Of a stretch of 64,000 nt of DNA, positions 47,525 to 59,505 are shown in pieces. Numbering within the stretch: the stretch's first letter is position 1; each line of letters starts with the position of its first letter. Below the pieces are notes generated by a model that was not told the DNA's origin, did not search any database, and worked only from the letters and a program-made list of their open reading frames with translations. A program made the position numbers and the translations under genes. The stretch covers positions 1,550,001-1,614,000 of the forward strand of contig OY727102.1 of NCBI GenBank assembly GCA_963402885.1, written 5' to 3'. This DNA comes from Antedon bifida (Eukaryota > Echinodermata > Crinoidea > Comatulida > Antedonidae).

Positions 47525-50500
47525 GTATTAAACATCCAATTTTAATAATATTTAGAAAATGTATTTTAAAATATTTGAATGTCTAAATCAGTTGAATGCA
47601 AACAAAAGTAATTGCAAGACTTAAGCGGGTATCATATCTAATTATGTAATAGGTAACCACAAAACATTAGAAACCACTTACCTTAATGGACGATAGAAAT
47701 TGGTTTGTTTATGTTGGAACTAATAATACATGTCTGAAACAAGGCGTGTAGTTGTTACATTTATTTAAATTATTTGTTTACATTTCTGTCAAATGCAAAA
47801 ACAAAAAAAGGTAAGCATAGACAAAAACACCCGTGCTAGATGGTCTATTGTGAATGTCCTGATATCTATAACATTAATGATCTAGATGAGGTTAGATGAG
47901 ATTAACGATAAAGATGAGGTATATTATAATGCTGATGATAATGGTGGTGAAATCAACGAATAATAATAATAATGATAATAAAAAAAAATGATAATAATCT
48001 ATAGAACTTGAATGTTATTGTCATGCGTAATGTTTGATGTTGTTGTGTACCTTTAGTCATAGAGCTAGCTGATAATGAATTATTTCATGTAATATAGTAA
48101 TAATACATTTTTAATTTATCAAAATGGATGATTGGAGATTATATTCACGTTGAAAAGAAAGAACATGAATTACCAAAATAGCATCTATCTAAAAGGTTTA
48201 TAACTAGACTAATAAGTTAGTTTATTAAAAGTTGAAAATATGTGTATTATGAGTTTATTCGTTTTAGTCCATATAAACCTGTTTAGCCTAATACGACGAA
48301 TTCTACCTTTCACTTTCAATATTACAGTACTTTATCTATAACAAATTGTAATTAATGAAAAACATTTTCATTACGTTTGTACTTTAGGCGGCAAATTAAT
48401 TTATTACAACTTCGTCAATGATACAATCTTCTTTAATGACACTGCTACTACTATATTAAATTGAAACAACATATATAACATGTAAACAATATATACAGAA
48501 TAATATTTTCAATTCGAATAAACGATAATTAAAACAAACGCTTGTATAATGTAGTCGCCCATGGTTATTTTACACCGCTTGTTGGGTAGCTTATTATTTC
48601 AATGATATAACATGTTTCTCTCTGCCCGAATACTATAGATAGATCGTAATGTTATTTATTTCCGGTTTTTAAATTCAAGTTTGATAAAAATTTATTTTAA
48701 AATGGTCATTTTTTTCATTACCAACAATATTATAACAATAATCAACTCATAATGACATCACTTGAGTACAATAAACATGAATTAAAAGTCATAATAATAG
48801 TCCAAAAACAATAATTACAAAGCTTTGTATTTATTGTTTAAACGTTGTTGTGGATCCAAATACGAAAACTAGTCCACAGCAGCCGTGAAGGTGACGCTAT
48901 GATTGGTCGCCAGATACACCTCAGAATTTCATCAATACTGGTATTCTACTTCCCTCTATACTACACTTTAATATAAGCCTAATTGTACAGGTATAGTAAA
49001 GTGTGCATACATGTTATGTTAACACATTTCTTCTGAGTGTCTAGTTGCTGTATTTCAAGTGATTTTTTTTCCACATAAAACGTGTCTTTTGTATTTTGTT
49101 CACGTGGCTTTTGTTAAAGAAATTGCGCATGGCGTTGATGAAATTGAAATAAGCGCCAACTTCATTGACCTGATTTGTTAAAGAAGTTATTGTTTTCACA
49201 ATTCATAACAATCTCTAACAATTAATTAGTACGCTTATTAATGGCAATATCACTGTACATACCCTTGAATTATAGAAGAGGCTTTATATTTATTGTAGTA
49301 GGCCTATGTGTATTTATATGATAAAACGCCACGAAGCTAGCGTTGACTTTTCTTGTTCTTTTTTTCAACGTTTTATTCGATATAATTGCTAGCGTTATTA
49401 GTTTGAATGGCGGTATTACCGTTATCATGTATCAAGCTATTGACTATTTATTCGTATTTGGCGCATGTTTCTGAACGTGCACCGAACGTCTTTAGACTTG
49501 ATATCTGGAGCTAATTGATTGTCGAATAATTGATTATCTGTAAGAATTTGTGTCTTCTCTCTTAAGCTACACAACAAAAATATGTCTATACAGTTGGGCA
49601 AAACAATGTAATGAACTTCTTGAAGCTGATGATAAACCTTTTAAATTCTAAAATATAGAGGAAATGATAATACAGTTATCAAATAAATAAATTTATTATT
49701 TTGTAATCAAATAATTATGATTATTGTAATTTTTCATAATTTTAATTATAATTCGCTCTCGGCTGTTTGTAATTTCCTTTTAGCTTTATAACCTTAGACG
49801 CAAATTAATTAAGATAAAAATAACATTCATTTAATATATTAATCCTGTTTTTTAGATATAATTGAAAACTAACTTTAACCTTGCTAGTATTATTATTGGA
49901 GGATTTCCAAGTTACACAAAAGTAGGCTTTAATCAAGAGAAAAGGGAATAGTTTTCTTTGCGTACACACACTACAAAATTAATCAAAGGAAATTCATTAA
50001 CTGAACAGTTTTGTAGAATGAGTTTAGTAGTTATTCGAAATGATTTATTTTCCATAATTAATATTAGTTTCAGAAGCCTCCTGTTATCATTAGTGTTTAT
50101 TGGTTATAAAATCTCTGCTAATTTGTCATTTCGTCAGAATCTGTCAGCCTAATTAGAATAAAAACCACAGCGTGTGCTGTAAACAAAAAGAAACAAAAGT
50201 ATGACTATCTTATTGAGATAGTTCAGAATCAAAGACAAAACCATCCGATTAAATGGACAATTACCTTGGAATTTAAAACTCGTAAAATAACCAGTAGGCC
50301 TACAAATTTAATCTTCGCAAGTTGTTTAAAAAACAATATTTTGATAATTGCAGTGAACCCCAAGGCCAGTAGTGAGTATTGTAGGTTGTCCACACATGAG
50401 TGTACTTAAGCAATTGTAAAGTTAAGTACGAACATCCATTAATTGTTTTTTTTAAAGTTTACTTATACATTCAATCTAAAATCACTACTTGGAAAGTAAG

Positions 50501-52900
50501 CAACACATTACGACTGCAAGTCAATTCAATTAATCTTTTATTGGTCTAATTTATATAAAAATAAAAATCAGAAAATCTGTTTAATACACTGTAGTTAAAA
50601 TACATCAACAATGTCAAAAACAATATAAAAAAGTGTTAAAAACAATATAAAAAATTAAAAAAAATAATATACTGGTCTTGAAAAAAGGGTATATTGGAAG
50701 ATTCAAGCTTTTACCGTTATATCATTTCACTCTTCTTCGATTATTATGAACACAATTAAGATAATTAAAATAACAATAATCGTAATGGGGCAATAGTTGA
50801 ACTCGGAATAAATCATTTCTTTAATTATCTGAATGAATGTATCTCTACTTCAAAATAACCAAACTAAATAGCATATTAATATTGTCATGCTACTAGCTAC
50901 GTCGATGGAATATTTTAGTATGTTCTGCTCACAATTAATAACACAATGATAAAACCGTCATAACCGAGAAGAATTGTTTTTTGAAATACTCTTGCTTTTC
51001 AATTTGTTAATTATTGTAAGTTTTTTTTTTGTGAAGTTTTCTCTGCGGCTCTATATTGCTTTCAAATTAGCAAAACGAATTGTTCTAAAGTATATGATAA
51101 ATTTCTCTGTAATATCTTTTATAATGAATTAGTGGTATAAGTTGATTTCTATTAGGGATCATGTCATTCTGCAGTTACTGCAGTAAGTCTATTTCTTTCA
51201 CTAAAATAACATATGATTTCGTTTATTAGACAGTCGCTGCAACATGTTTTTACCCATAGCTTGCTAAATATTGCATAGGCCTAAACAGGTTAAATGTGGC
51301 GTTACTGTTAGTATACAATAATTAATGATCCATTACAATTTCTGGAGATTTATTAACATTTTCTGTTTTGGTGTTCTAAACCATTATTCTTCTTTTGTAA
51401 AACATATTGATAACACTGAAGTCATTCGAATTATACAGTTATTCATCTTCTATAATGAAAATAACATATTTTCCAAGTATTTCTCATCGATGAGTCAAAT
51501 AATTTAACATTTTCTAGGCACTCACTTCGCTGCCTTACTAAAATTGTTTAGACTAATGTTATTCGTTGACATTGCATTAAAATGGGGTTCATGTATTTTC
51601 TAAATAAATGAAAATAATAATGTAAATAACAAAATAAATTTAGCGGTGTTCGTTTAAATTTGTGTCTTTTTTTTTTACAGAATTTAATTTTTCTTCGGAT
51701 TGCTAAAAAAACAAACAAAAAAAGGGTTAGGATTAGAGGTTAAAACAGATTGCTCAAGAATGGTTTTATACTTTTAGAAAAGAAAAAAAAAATAGTACTT
51801 AAATACAAAACAGGTGTTTCCTTTGAATCCATTGATCAAGTTACAGGTTGCTTTATAAAACTATAAACTAGAGACTTCGGATATTAATCAAGCTTAAAGC
51901 TTAATAAATTGAAAACCTGAATTATAAAGAAAATTACTTTTTATAACCATGTATTTATTATTATAATATTATTATTACCATGTATGTAATCTACAAGAAT
52001 ATTTTAATTAGTGACTTAAAGTATTTACGAATGCTTTTATTTTGTTTATATTCTCCCATTTGAGGAAATAAGACAGGTTTAAAATGATTTACATGAAGGT
52101 GGAAAGATGTAACTTTACCAATTGTAAGCATACACTTTATTAGTGCATACTATTTCTGGTTGATTCGTTGATGTTTTCTTTTTGAATTTTACACTAAATT
52201 ATATTTCAGTTACTCTTTTTATCAATTATACCGTGTTCCCGTTTCAATATCTTTTTCTATCGATTCATCTAACTTGAATCACTATCTTTATGTCATTTAA
52301 ACAAACCATTTATGTTTTTAAACATGTGACTATATTAAGTAACTAAAGTTCGATAGCGAACACCGACCTCGTCGTCACTGAATTTCATTTGCTGTACATC
52401 GGTACACTTATTATTCATTACGTCGAATAATAATTAAACTCTTTTAAAAGTTTGTTATAAATAATGTAACCTTCTGTTATATCTTAAGAAACCGTTGGAT
52501 TAGTATTTTAAATCTTTTTGTTGCTTTTAATGTGTTAATATCAACATTGCACACACGTGGAATGAGCCCATTGATTGGCATTTTTTGTTTGATTTTGTGG
52601 AGAAATCATTGTTGTTTTAAAATTTAGCTGGTAGCTAAATTGATTTTAAATTTTCATTTAAGTGTTACATGTATTAGTAATGAATTTGCTACATTATCCA
52701 CACGAGCCTGTTGACAATAGAGGTCATAGACGAGTCAGTCAAACACCAGTAAGCCATTCTTGTTTGGTCAAACTGCAGCTTTGCAGGCCAACATTTCGAG
52801 ACCTTGCTTCGTTTTTACTGATTTTCTTCTAATTTTCGACATATGGGGGATAATTAAAGTAGTTTTTGCACGTGTATCATCTTTTGTGGTTTTATAATCG
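47525..52900. other. Intergenic, about 5.4 kb, no gene seen
   Basis: AT-rich with small runs such as AATAATAATAATGATAATAA (47961). Possible regulatory patches at 49070-49250 and 49380-49560 hold several TAATTG/ATTAGT homeodomain-type cores. Frames at 49958-50152 and 51325-51507 are low complexity. An A-rich decayed tail is near 50610-50670. Confidence 0.45.
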
Positions 52901-52989
52901 TTTATTAAACACCGTTAAACATCTAAATGATAGCCTGTTTTAGCCCAAGTTCATGTTCGCCTAAGACCTACTATAGCAGACTTGTTCAG

Positions 52990-53300
52990 CCTGCGCATCA
53001 CAACGTTTGGCCAATCAGATGCCGTCTTTCACCCAAGTTCGGTATTATTCATTACGTTTCAATCAGGTTCGTAATTCAAAGTAAATCAAAATACAATCAA
53101 GATGATATGAACCGGTTTTAGCCAATGAGAATCGACAAATTCGGTTAGCGTCGTTCTTCGGAACTACACGACAAACCAAAGTGTTTTTATACGTTTAAAA
53201 ACTGTCAGCAATTTTGTTCCATCTGTTAGCATCGTGTTCAGATCACTTTTATTCAATTCCAAGCATATATAAAAGATCGAATCTAACCAGTCGGCATTGT
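52990..53300 (+). promoter_or_regulatory. Core and proximal promoter of an unidentified gene (CCAAT, CCAAT, TATA)
   Basis: Less AT-rich than its surroundings. CCAATCAG at 53011-53018 and CCAAT at 53122-53126 fit NF-Y sites. TATATAAAAG at 53266-53275 is a textbook TATA box, with a pyrimidine-A start (CATTG, A at 53296) 30 bases downstream of its first T. An NRF-1-like CTGCGCATCA is at 52991-53000. The start codon is at 53427, giving a 5' UTR of about 130 bases. The frame at 52927-53121 overlaps the promoter and is not a gene. Confidence 0.6.
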
Positions 53301-53426
53301 AACTAGATCCTCTTGGATTCAACAACTGGTTTGTCCTGGAATTCCTTATCATCATTCTTCACCAGGCCAGTTCGTTCCATTTGTGAGTAATCGTCTCATA
53401 AATTCAGTTAGTGTAAACTGCGCGTG

Positions 53427-53550
53427 ATGTCTCAAAGCGCGAAAGCAGACGATACCTCGTCAAATCGTTCTTCTCTCTCATCATCATCCGTAGTGTCTCC
53501 GTTAGTACTTCCAACTGCACCCTCAGCTTTTCTTCATTATTCACCCACGG
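53427..53550 (+). CDS. First coding exon of an unidentified serine-rich protein (5' partial gene)
   Basis: ATG at 53427 (G at -3) opens 41 codons ending at a near-perfect donor ACGG|GTAAGT, in phase 1. The residues MSQSAKADDTSSNRSS then LSSSSVVSPLVLPTAPSA and FLHYSPT are Ser/Pro/Thr-rich, like the disordered N-terminus of a transcription factor or regulatory protein. No signal peptide or domain. A TATA promoter lies just upstream. No partner exon with acceptor and matching phase could be recognised in the remaining 10 kb, so the rest is probably to the right of the window. The gene is not recognised. Reading through the donor would add 25 unremarkable hydrophobic residues before a stop, which argues for splicing. 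Confidence 0.6.
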
Positions 53551-56500
53551 GTAAGTTTATAACCCTCTGTGTTGTGGTTAGAACTGTACGGTTTATTTAC
53601 TGTTTGTTATTACTATCAGTATAGTTATGTGTTGTCTTAGTGTTCTGTATAGAGTTAAAGCATATTCTTTCAAACTAATAATCGTGTTCTGTTACTTTTA
53701 TTATTTTTAATTGAATGTTTTTCATAATATTTAATTTCATATTTTTACATTCGTTAATATAGGCCTACCATAATGATATGATTATCTTAAAAATCCATAT
53801 CATTTGTTTTTACCGAGATGTAGTTAGGTTAATAGTTAGTCTTGAATCTAAAATTATCGTTAGTTCACAAAAGATAATAACTTATAATAATGCTATGTTA
53901 TTATAACTGGGCCTAAGATCTAAAATAACATTACGGATGTTGTTAATGATATATATGTATGAACAGTTTCAGAATTTTGCCATATTATTAGAAAAGAAAT
54001 AGGTCTAATATTTTTATGCTGCTACATAGAGTAATCTGTATAAACATTAAAATGGAAAACTAAAAAAAATTAAGTAAAGTTCTTACAGTTTATATAAGGG
54101 TTATTACAATCCTAAAATACGTTCCATAGTGGAAAGATACATGTGTATTCGAGTTATTATTTAGCGTAACGGATCGACGGACACGGTTCTAGCCGTCGCT
54201 GTCAGTGCATACCACAAGGACACGATGCCTCAAGTATTCCGTTTCTCTTGGTACCTAGTTCATTTCATAAAATAATTTCCTGATTTCAACCAATAAAACC
54301 ATTAGTTTTAACTCTTAATGAATTCATTTACTATCAAAATTTAAACGTTTCTTAATAATTTTATAAATACAATTATTCGTTATCAGCGTTCGTGATCAAC
54401 GCGGGACGAGCGTTAACCCACCACAGATACTGCTAGGATAGGCAGGCACAGTGAAACCGTTAAGCAATAAGTTAGCCTAGCAAAGAAAGAAACAACAGGG
54501 GCAATTATTTTAGGTTAACCTGTTTATAATTAATATCTAAAGAGATAATTGCTAATTAACTCAGAAGTAATTCCAGAATTATTAGCGCAGTTATTAAAGA
54601 AATGCAACATGTTGTAAATCGCTCTCTTATGTTAACAAGCCAAAGTAATTAATAATAATGTTATTGTTGTTGCAAATGTGTTTGCTGTTTGTTTTGTTTT
54701 TTCAAATTTGTCAAATATGAATTGTTTATTCATTAAACTATTTTCCAATTAGTCTAAATATATCTAATATTTAAAAATTAAATACATAGGCCTATGATGC
54801 ACCTATGTTGCTGGTCTTTGTCACGCTAAGGCAATGCACATTTCAACTTTTGTTTTCTATTTATTTATTTATTTAATTATTGTACAGTAATCTCATTGTA
54901 ATGTTTTTTCTATTTTGTTAATGGTGGTCTATGCTTAAAGTGTATTTCTAGACTTATTTTAACCACCATCCACATTTATAAATATTTAATGATTTAGGCC
55001 TATAAATAAAATATAGGCCTATGTATTATTTGTGGAAAATTAATAAACAACAACTTCAGTAAATGAAGGTACGGTGTTCTTAATCGAGAACGGCTCCAAA
55101 CAAGAACAAGAAGAACCCAGAATTCCAGTAGGTCCTGACAAATTAACAACAATGTTATACAATACTTATCTAAATTCGAGTTGCTATGTATTACTCCGTT
55201 TAGTACATTTTTTCTTTATTTTCTTTCAAAAACCAATAATTAAATATTCTCATCTTCTGATATGAGCATAATACATAAGAAAACTTTACTATCTATAAAA
55301 ATCTGAAGAAATTACAGATAAATTATGCGCATTCGTTATTTTGCTTTGATTTTTATATTAAATTAACAAAACAGTTGCTGCTAAATAATCTCTACATTAT
55401 ACAATGTCATATTTCTATGTTAAGTTAATTCTATCAAGCCACTAGTTCATTAAATTCAGCTACCTGTTCGACAACGTTGCTTAACCCTTATTAAGCCTTC
55501 TCTACAATGTCTTAACATTTTTAAGAACTGTATCTTGTTCTTTTTGTATTGTCCTTTTTATTTTTTTTTTCATAGGGTCTTTCCAGATACCACTGGAAAT
55601 GATTCCTTTTTTAAACAGTAAAACGTCCTTGTTGTAGGCCAATATTATTTAGTATCCAAAAAAAATGAAATAAATACAACCCTTCTGCGCATGTTCATAT
55701 GTTTATGACCTTGCGCAGAATGTCTTTTAGAATTAGAGTTCCCGACGTAAAATTAGAATGTAACTATTGTCTTATTATCAGACCACAGTAGGCCTCCTTA
55801 TTAAACGTGTGTCCTAATTGTGATACAAACGCGTGTGTTATTTGTTAGACGAACATTGTAAAAAGAAATACCAATATTATTTGGTTTAATATACGATAAT
55901 TTGTAAAATATTAGAAAATTAGTCATAGGATAATGTTTTGTTGTTTTGTAATAACCCCACATCTAATTCCTTATAACTATCGTTTTAGATTAATTAAAAC
56001 ATATGTTTTATTCATCTCATTTGTGCATTAAAACGATTTCTCAAATAATGAAATGAACTGATTGCAGCATACAACACATTACATTAGATTGAATCTATTT
56101 TTTTCTGCCACCACAATTTATGATTTTCTTTCTTTTAAACATTTATTCGTTTCAGTGTTTTTTTTAATTCCACAATAATTTGGAAATTAGGATTTTAAAA
56201 TTTTACACAAATTAGCTACAGTGAAGTATAGCTAATTTGTGTAAAATGTTCGATTTATTTATGAATTGTCCTTATCTAATAAAAAAAACACCGGCTATGC
56301 ACTATCAAAATATTTTTTTTTATAAAACAAGTTCTTTTTAATCATTATTATTGAATATTATATAAAATAACATAAATTCAACTGGTTTTTTATCTAATAA
56401 ATTTAGTTTTGCTATATTTTATACACAATCAATGAGACAATTAATTAATAAACAATTATATAACACAAAACATAACAATACAAACAATCATTCTGCGCAT

Positions 56501-56563
56501 GCGCATGTTACCGGCGTAAAATTTAAAAGTTACTATACTCAGTACAGTACCTTTAATTATCTT
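53551..56563 (+). other. Probable first intron of the 53.4-kb gene, left part
   Basis: AT-rich with no coding exon seen. It contains a palindromic TTCTGCGCATGTTCATATG / CTTGCGCAGAA (55682-55719), a perfect 19-bp hairpin (56200-56247) and an NRF-1 consensus palindrome TGCGCATGCGCA (56494-56505). The assignment as intron depends on the donor at 53551. Confidence 0.4.
56200..56247. other. Perfect 19-bp hairpin with 10-base loop
   Basis: ATTTTACACAAATTAGCTA (56200-56218) is the exact reverse complement of TAGCTAATTTGTGTAAAAT (56229-56247). It could be a foldback relic or a structured RNA element. Confidence 0.85.
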
Positions 56564-56753
56564 TAAAGGCCTATTTACACAGACGAGCGGTAACGGTAAA
56601 AGAAATATAAAATCTATGTTATTCCTTATGAACATTTACATATTACGTGGAGCGGACAGGTGGTTTCCGCTCAGGATAGATACAGATTTTACGTGGGACA
56701 AGCTACGCGGTTTTCCGCTTACCGTTACCGCTGGTCTGTGTAAATTGCCTTTA
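56564..56753. mobile_element. MITE-like element with about 35-bp terminal inverted repeats (family C)
   Basis: TAAAGGCCTATTTACACAGA...GCGGTAACGGTAA (56564-56599) is the near-exact inverse of TTACCGTTACCGC...GTGTAAATTGCCTTTA (56719-56753), with two or three mismatches. 190 bp, less AT-rich inside. The 72-codon frame at 56616-56834 lies mostly in it and is an artefact. Superfamily not assigned (hAT-like ends possible). Only copy seen here. Confidence 0.88.
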
Positions 56754-56754
56754 A

Positions 56755-59335
56755 TGCGTTTTATAATTGTGACGCGAACCTTTTCAAAACACGTGTGCTT
56801 TTGTTATGCAAACACATTCAACAGATTATTATAACAAAACATTTGGTTCGATGCATTCATTTTTGGCCTATTAAAAATGAAAAGAGAAGAAAATACAATG
56901 AATAATCCTTAAACTGTCAACAATTATTTCCATCGGTGGTCAAAATTCAAAACTATTACTAAATGTTTTTAGTTATATTCATCTGTGAAATAAATCATTT
57001 GCTACACATTTGGCCTGGCGCATAATAATCATGATTGAGTAATTACATAAACAAGTGTATCACTATTACAAGAACATCCGATTTAATCACAAAAAAAAGC
57101 TGGAATGAATAACATAAGAGATACTAATTTATTCCAAAAACATAAGAAAAAAGAAGATAAATAACAAGTCAAAAAAGAAAAGCATTATCGCATAAAATAT
57201 GTATAAAAGTCTCAACAACATATAGCCTAAAATGTCAAAAAAAAAACAAGAAGGAAAATCGTTATTAGAAATGTATTTTCTTTAAAAATCGTCAAAAGAA
57301 AAAAACAAAAAAAACTGTAAATTATATTTATTTAAAAATACATATGAATAAAATATAAATTATTAGAAATAATAATGATCAAATTAATTACATTTAGTTC
57401 TGAAAAGAACTGTTGAGTTTATTTAAAACTGAAATCGGCAAAAAATAATGATCAAAACGACTTTTTTTCTTTATATACAGAAACAGTAGGGTATATAGAA
57501 CTGGGGCATGCACATAGTTACTCCTCGGCCAGGTCGAGTGGGCTTAAAAAAATCAGTTTAATAACTTGTATACAGGTTAAGCTAGCACATTCTTTCTACT
57601 ATTTTGGAGGTAAATATTCGGGTTTAGGATTGATTGATTTATTGACTAGTAATGGTATAACAATCAATACGCAATTGTTTGGTATTTTAACTTATCCCAA
57701 CTAGATTCAAGATCATTTTTACAATAATTACAATTTAATAGAGTAAAGCAAAAGAACATTTTTATACCGTGCAACTAAGACATGAAATAATCTTCCAAAC
57801 AATATAAAAAAAGAATTGGCTTTACAAAATAAAGTTATTAATATGTTTTAGTATAATATACCTTTTTTTAAATTTGTTCTATATAATTATGTATATCCGT
57901 GATCCATTTTATTTAAAATCAGAACCGTGATACTCAAAGTATTAAAACATTAAAATAAATAAATAAAATAAGTTTAGTTTATTGTTCTTGTTTTTAATAT
58001 ACTATCAGATCCTTATTAATTATGTAATGTAAATTATATTAAATATTGATTTTAATATGTATTATTTAGTTGCATGACCTTAACTCATAAGAAATGTCTA
58101 ACATTTAATAACAACATCTTAATATCAAATCGAAGCAGTCAACTAGCATGATTTTCTATTTATTTTTTATTTTCTATTTTATTTTTGTGCCATCTGCCGA
58201 CTTGGGCCATCAAGTTAAACTTCCGCCACTAAGTTCAGTTATTGATTAGCATTTCTAATTCATTTCTCTATCGACTTATATGAATATGATGAAATGAAAA
58301 TATTCAAATTAAAACATCAGTTATTTCTTCACTATTTTAATTTCTTATATCATTTCACCACGTACGATTTTGCATCCATAAGACCGACTAGAAATAATAC
58401 GCTTGAATTCTGTAAGTAAATTCGACTGTAATGGGAGTCGGTACAAAGTGTCTAATCATACTAATATGTCTCTTATGTTTGCCATCATCAGTTGCTACAG
58501 CCTAAGGCAGACACGATATTCGAAATATATGAATGTGCCTCTCCTCGCAACATGTCTTCTTTCCAAATTACCAATTTCTAATCTTCTTAAAAACGGAGAA
58601 AGTTGATTGATGTGATTCTAAGATGACGTTGGTTAGTTTAAAGGAAATCATTTACGATGTTACATCTCAGCTACCTATAATAAATTATACAAAATAATAA
58701 AATCTAAGTACTGTTTAATAAGCTTAAAAGCAGTCAAATTGACATATCCACAAGGATCCATTGTTTGGTTAATGCGGGCTTATCGAAATAGTAGCTAAAG
58801 GCTTTTGTAAGGCTAATGACAATTACTAACAAGTTATCAATATACGTGAAATCAATTGAAAACCTTCGTTTTAGTTGCATTAACAAATTCATTATAATAC
58901 CGCAACTATAGAATTAAAAGTCATCCTTCATATAACAAGAGGAATACATAAGTACGCAATGTAATAGATTATGTTTAAATTAGCTTCATTAATGTCACTG
59001 TTTTTTTTTCTCACAGTGTTTAAGTAAAACGTCAAGGAGCCTCTTAACACGACGAGTAGTGTTTAAGTGTTTAAACTATTACTATTCTTAAACACTATGA
59101 AACACCATAATGACTTAATTTCAAACATGTTTATGTAATAACACTTAACATTTTCTAAACTAAGTGTTTCTTTTTTCTTGTCTATTAGCTAAATTAAATA
59201 ATAGAACTCTGTAAATAAAAATAATAATAATAACAAAATAAAAACATGTATAACATGTGTATCTTAACTATTGGTTGTAAGGCACATTCAACACAAGCTT
59301 TGCTTTAGAAAACGATGCCAAATAATTTTATTTTT
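56755..59335. other. AT-rich, no exon recognised
   Basis: Probably intron or intergenic. The frame at 58403-58606 is not supported by splice sites. A-rich runs around 57240-57310. Confidence 0.4.
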
Positions 59336-59340
59336 ATCTA

Positions 59341-59505
59341 AAGCCTTGTCTACACTATCAAACTTTATGTGACAACAACTGTCATGTGCCCATATATGGA
59401 CATGATGATGTCATATCACTACCATATTTGGGAATTTCACTGCCATATTTTGGCACATCACACTTTTTTTTTTGTAAAAATAGTTTGATAGTGTAGACAG
59501 AGCTT
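59341..59505 (+). mobile_element. MITE family A, copy 5 (complete)
   Basis: AAGCCTTGTCTACACTATCA at the left and TTTGATAGTGTAGACAGAGC ending at 59505, with CATATATGGACATGATGATG and CATATCACTACCATATTTGG inside. Flanked by TA at the left (59339-59340). The minus-strand frame at 59382-59600 derives from it. Confidence 0.93.

Noticed and set aside
52927-53121. 64-codon ATG frame with balanced composition
   Set aside because: It overlaps the CCAAT-box promoter region of the 53.4-kb gene; composition fits promoter DNA and no domain is visible.
56616-56834. 72-codon frame with good-looking composition
   Set aside because: Lies mostly inside the family C inverted-repeat element and has no splice sites or motif.
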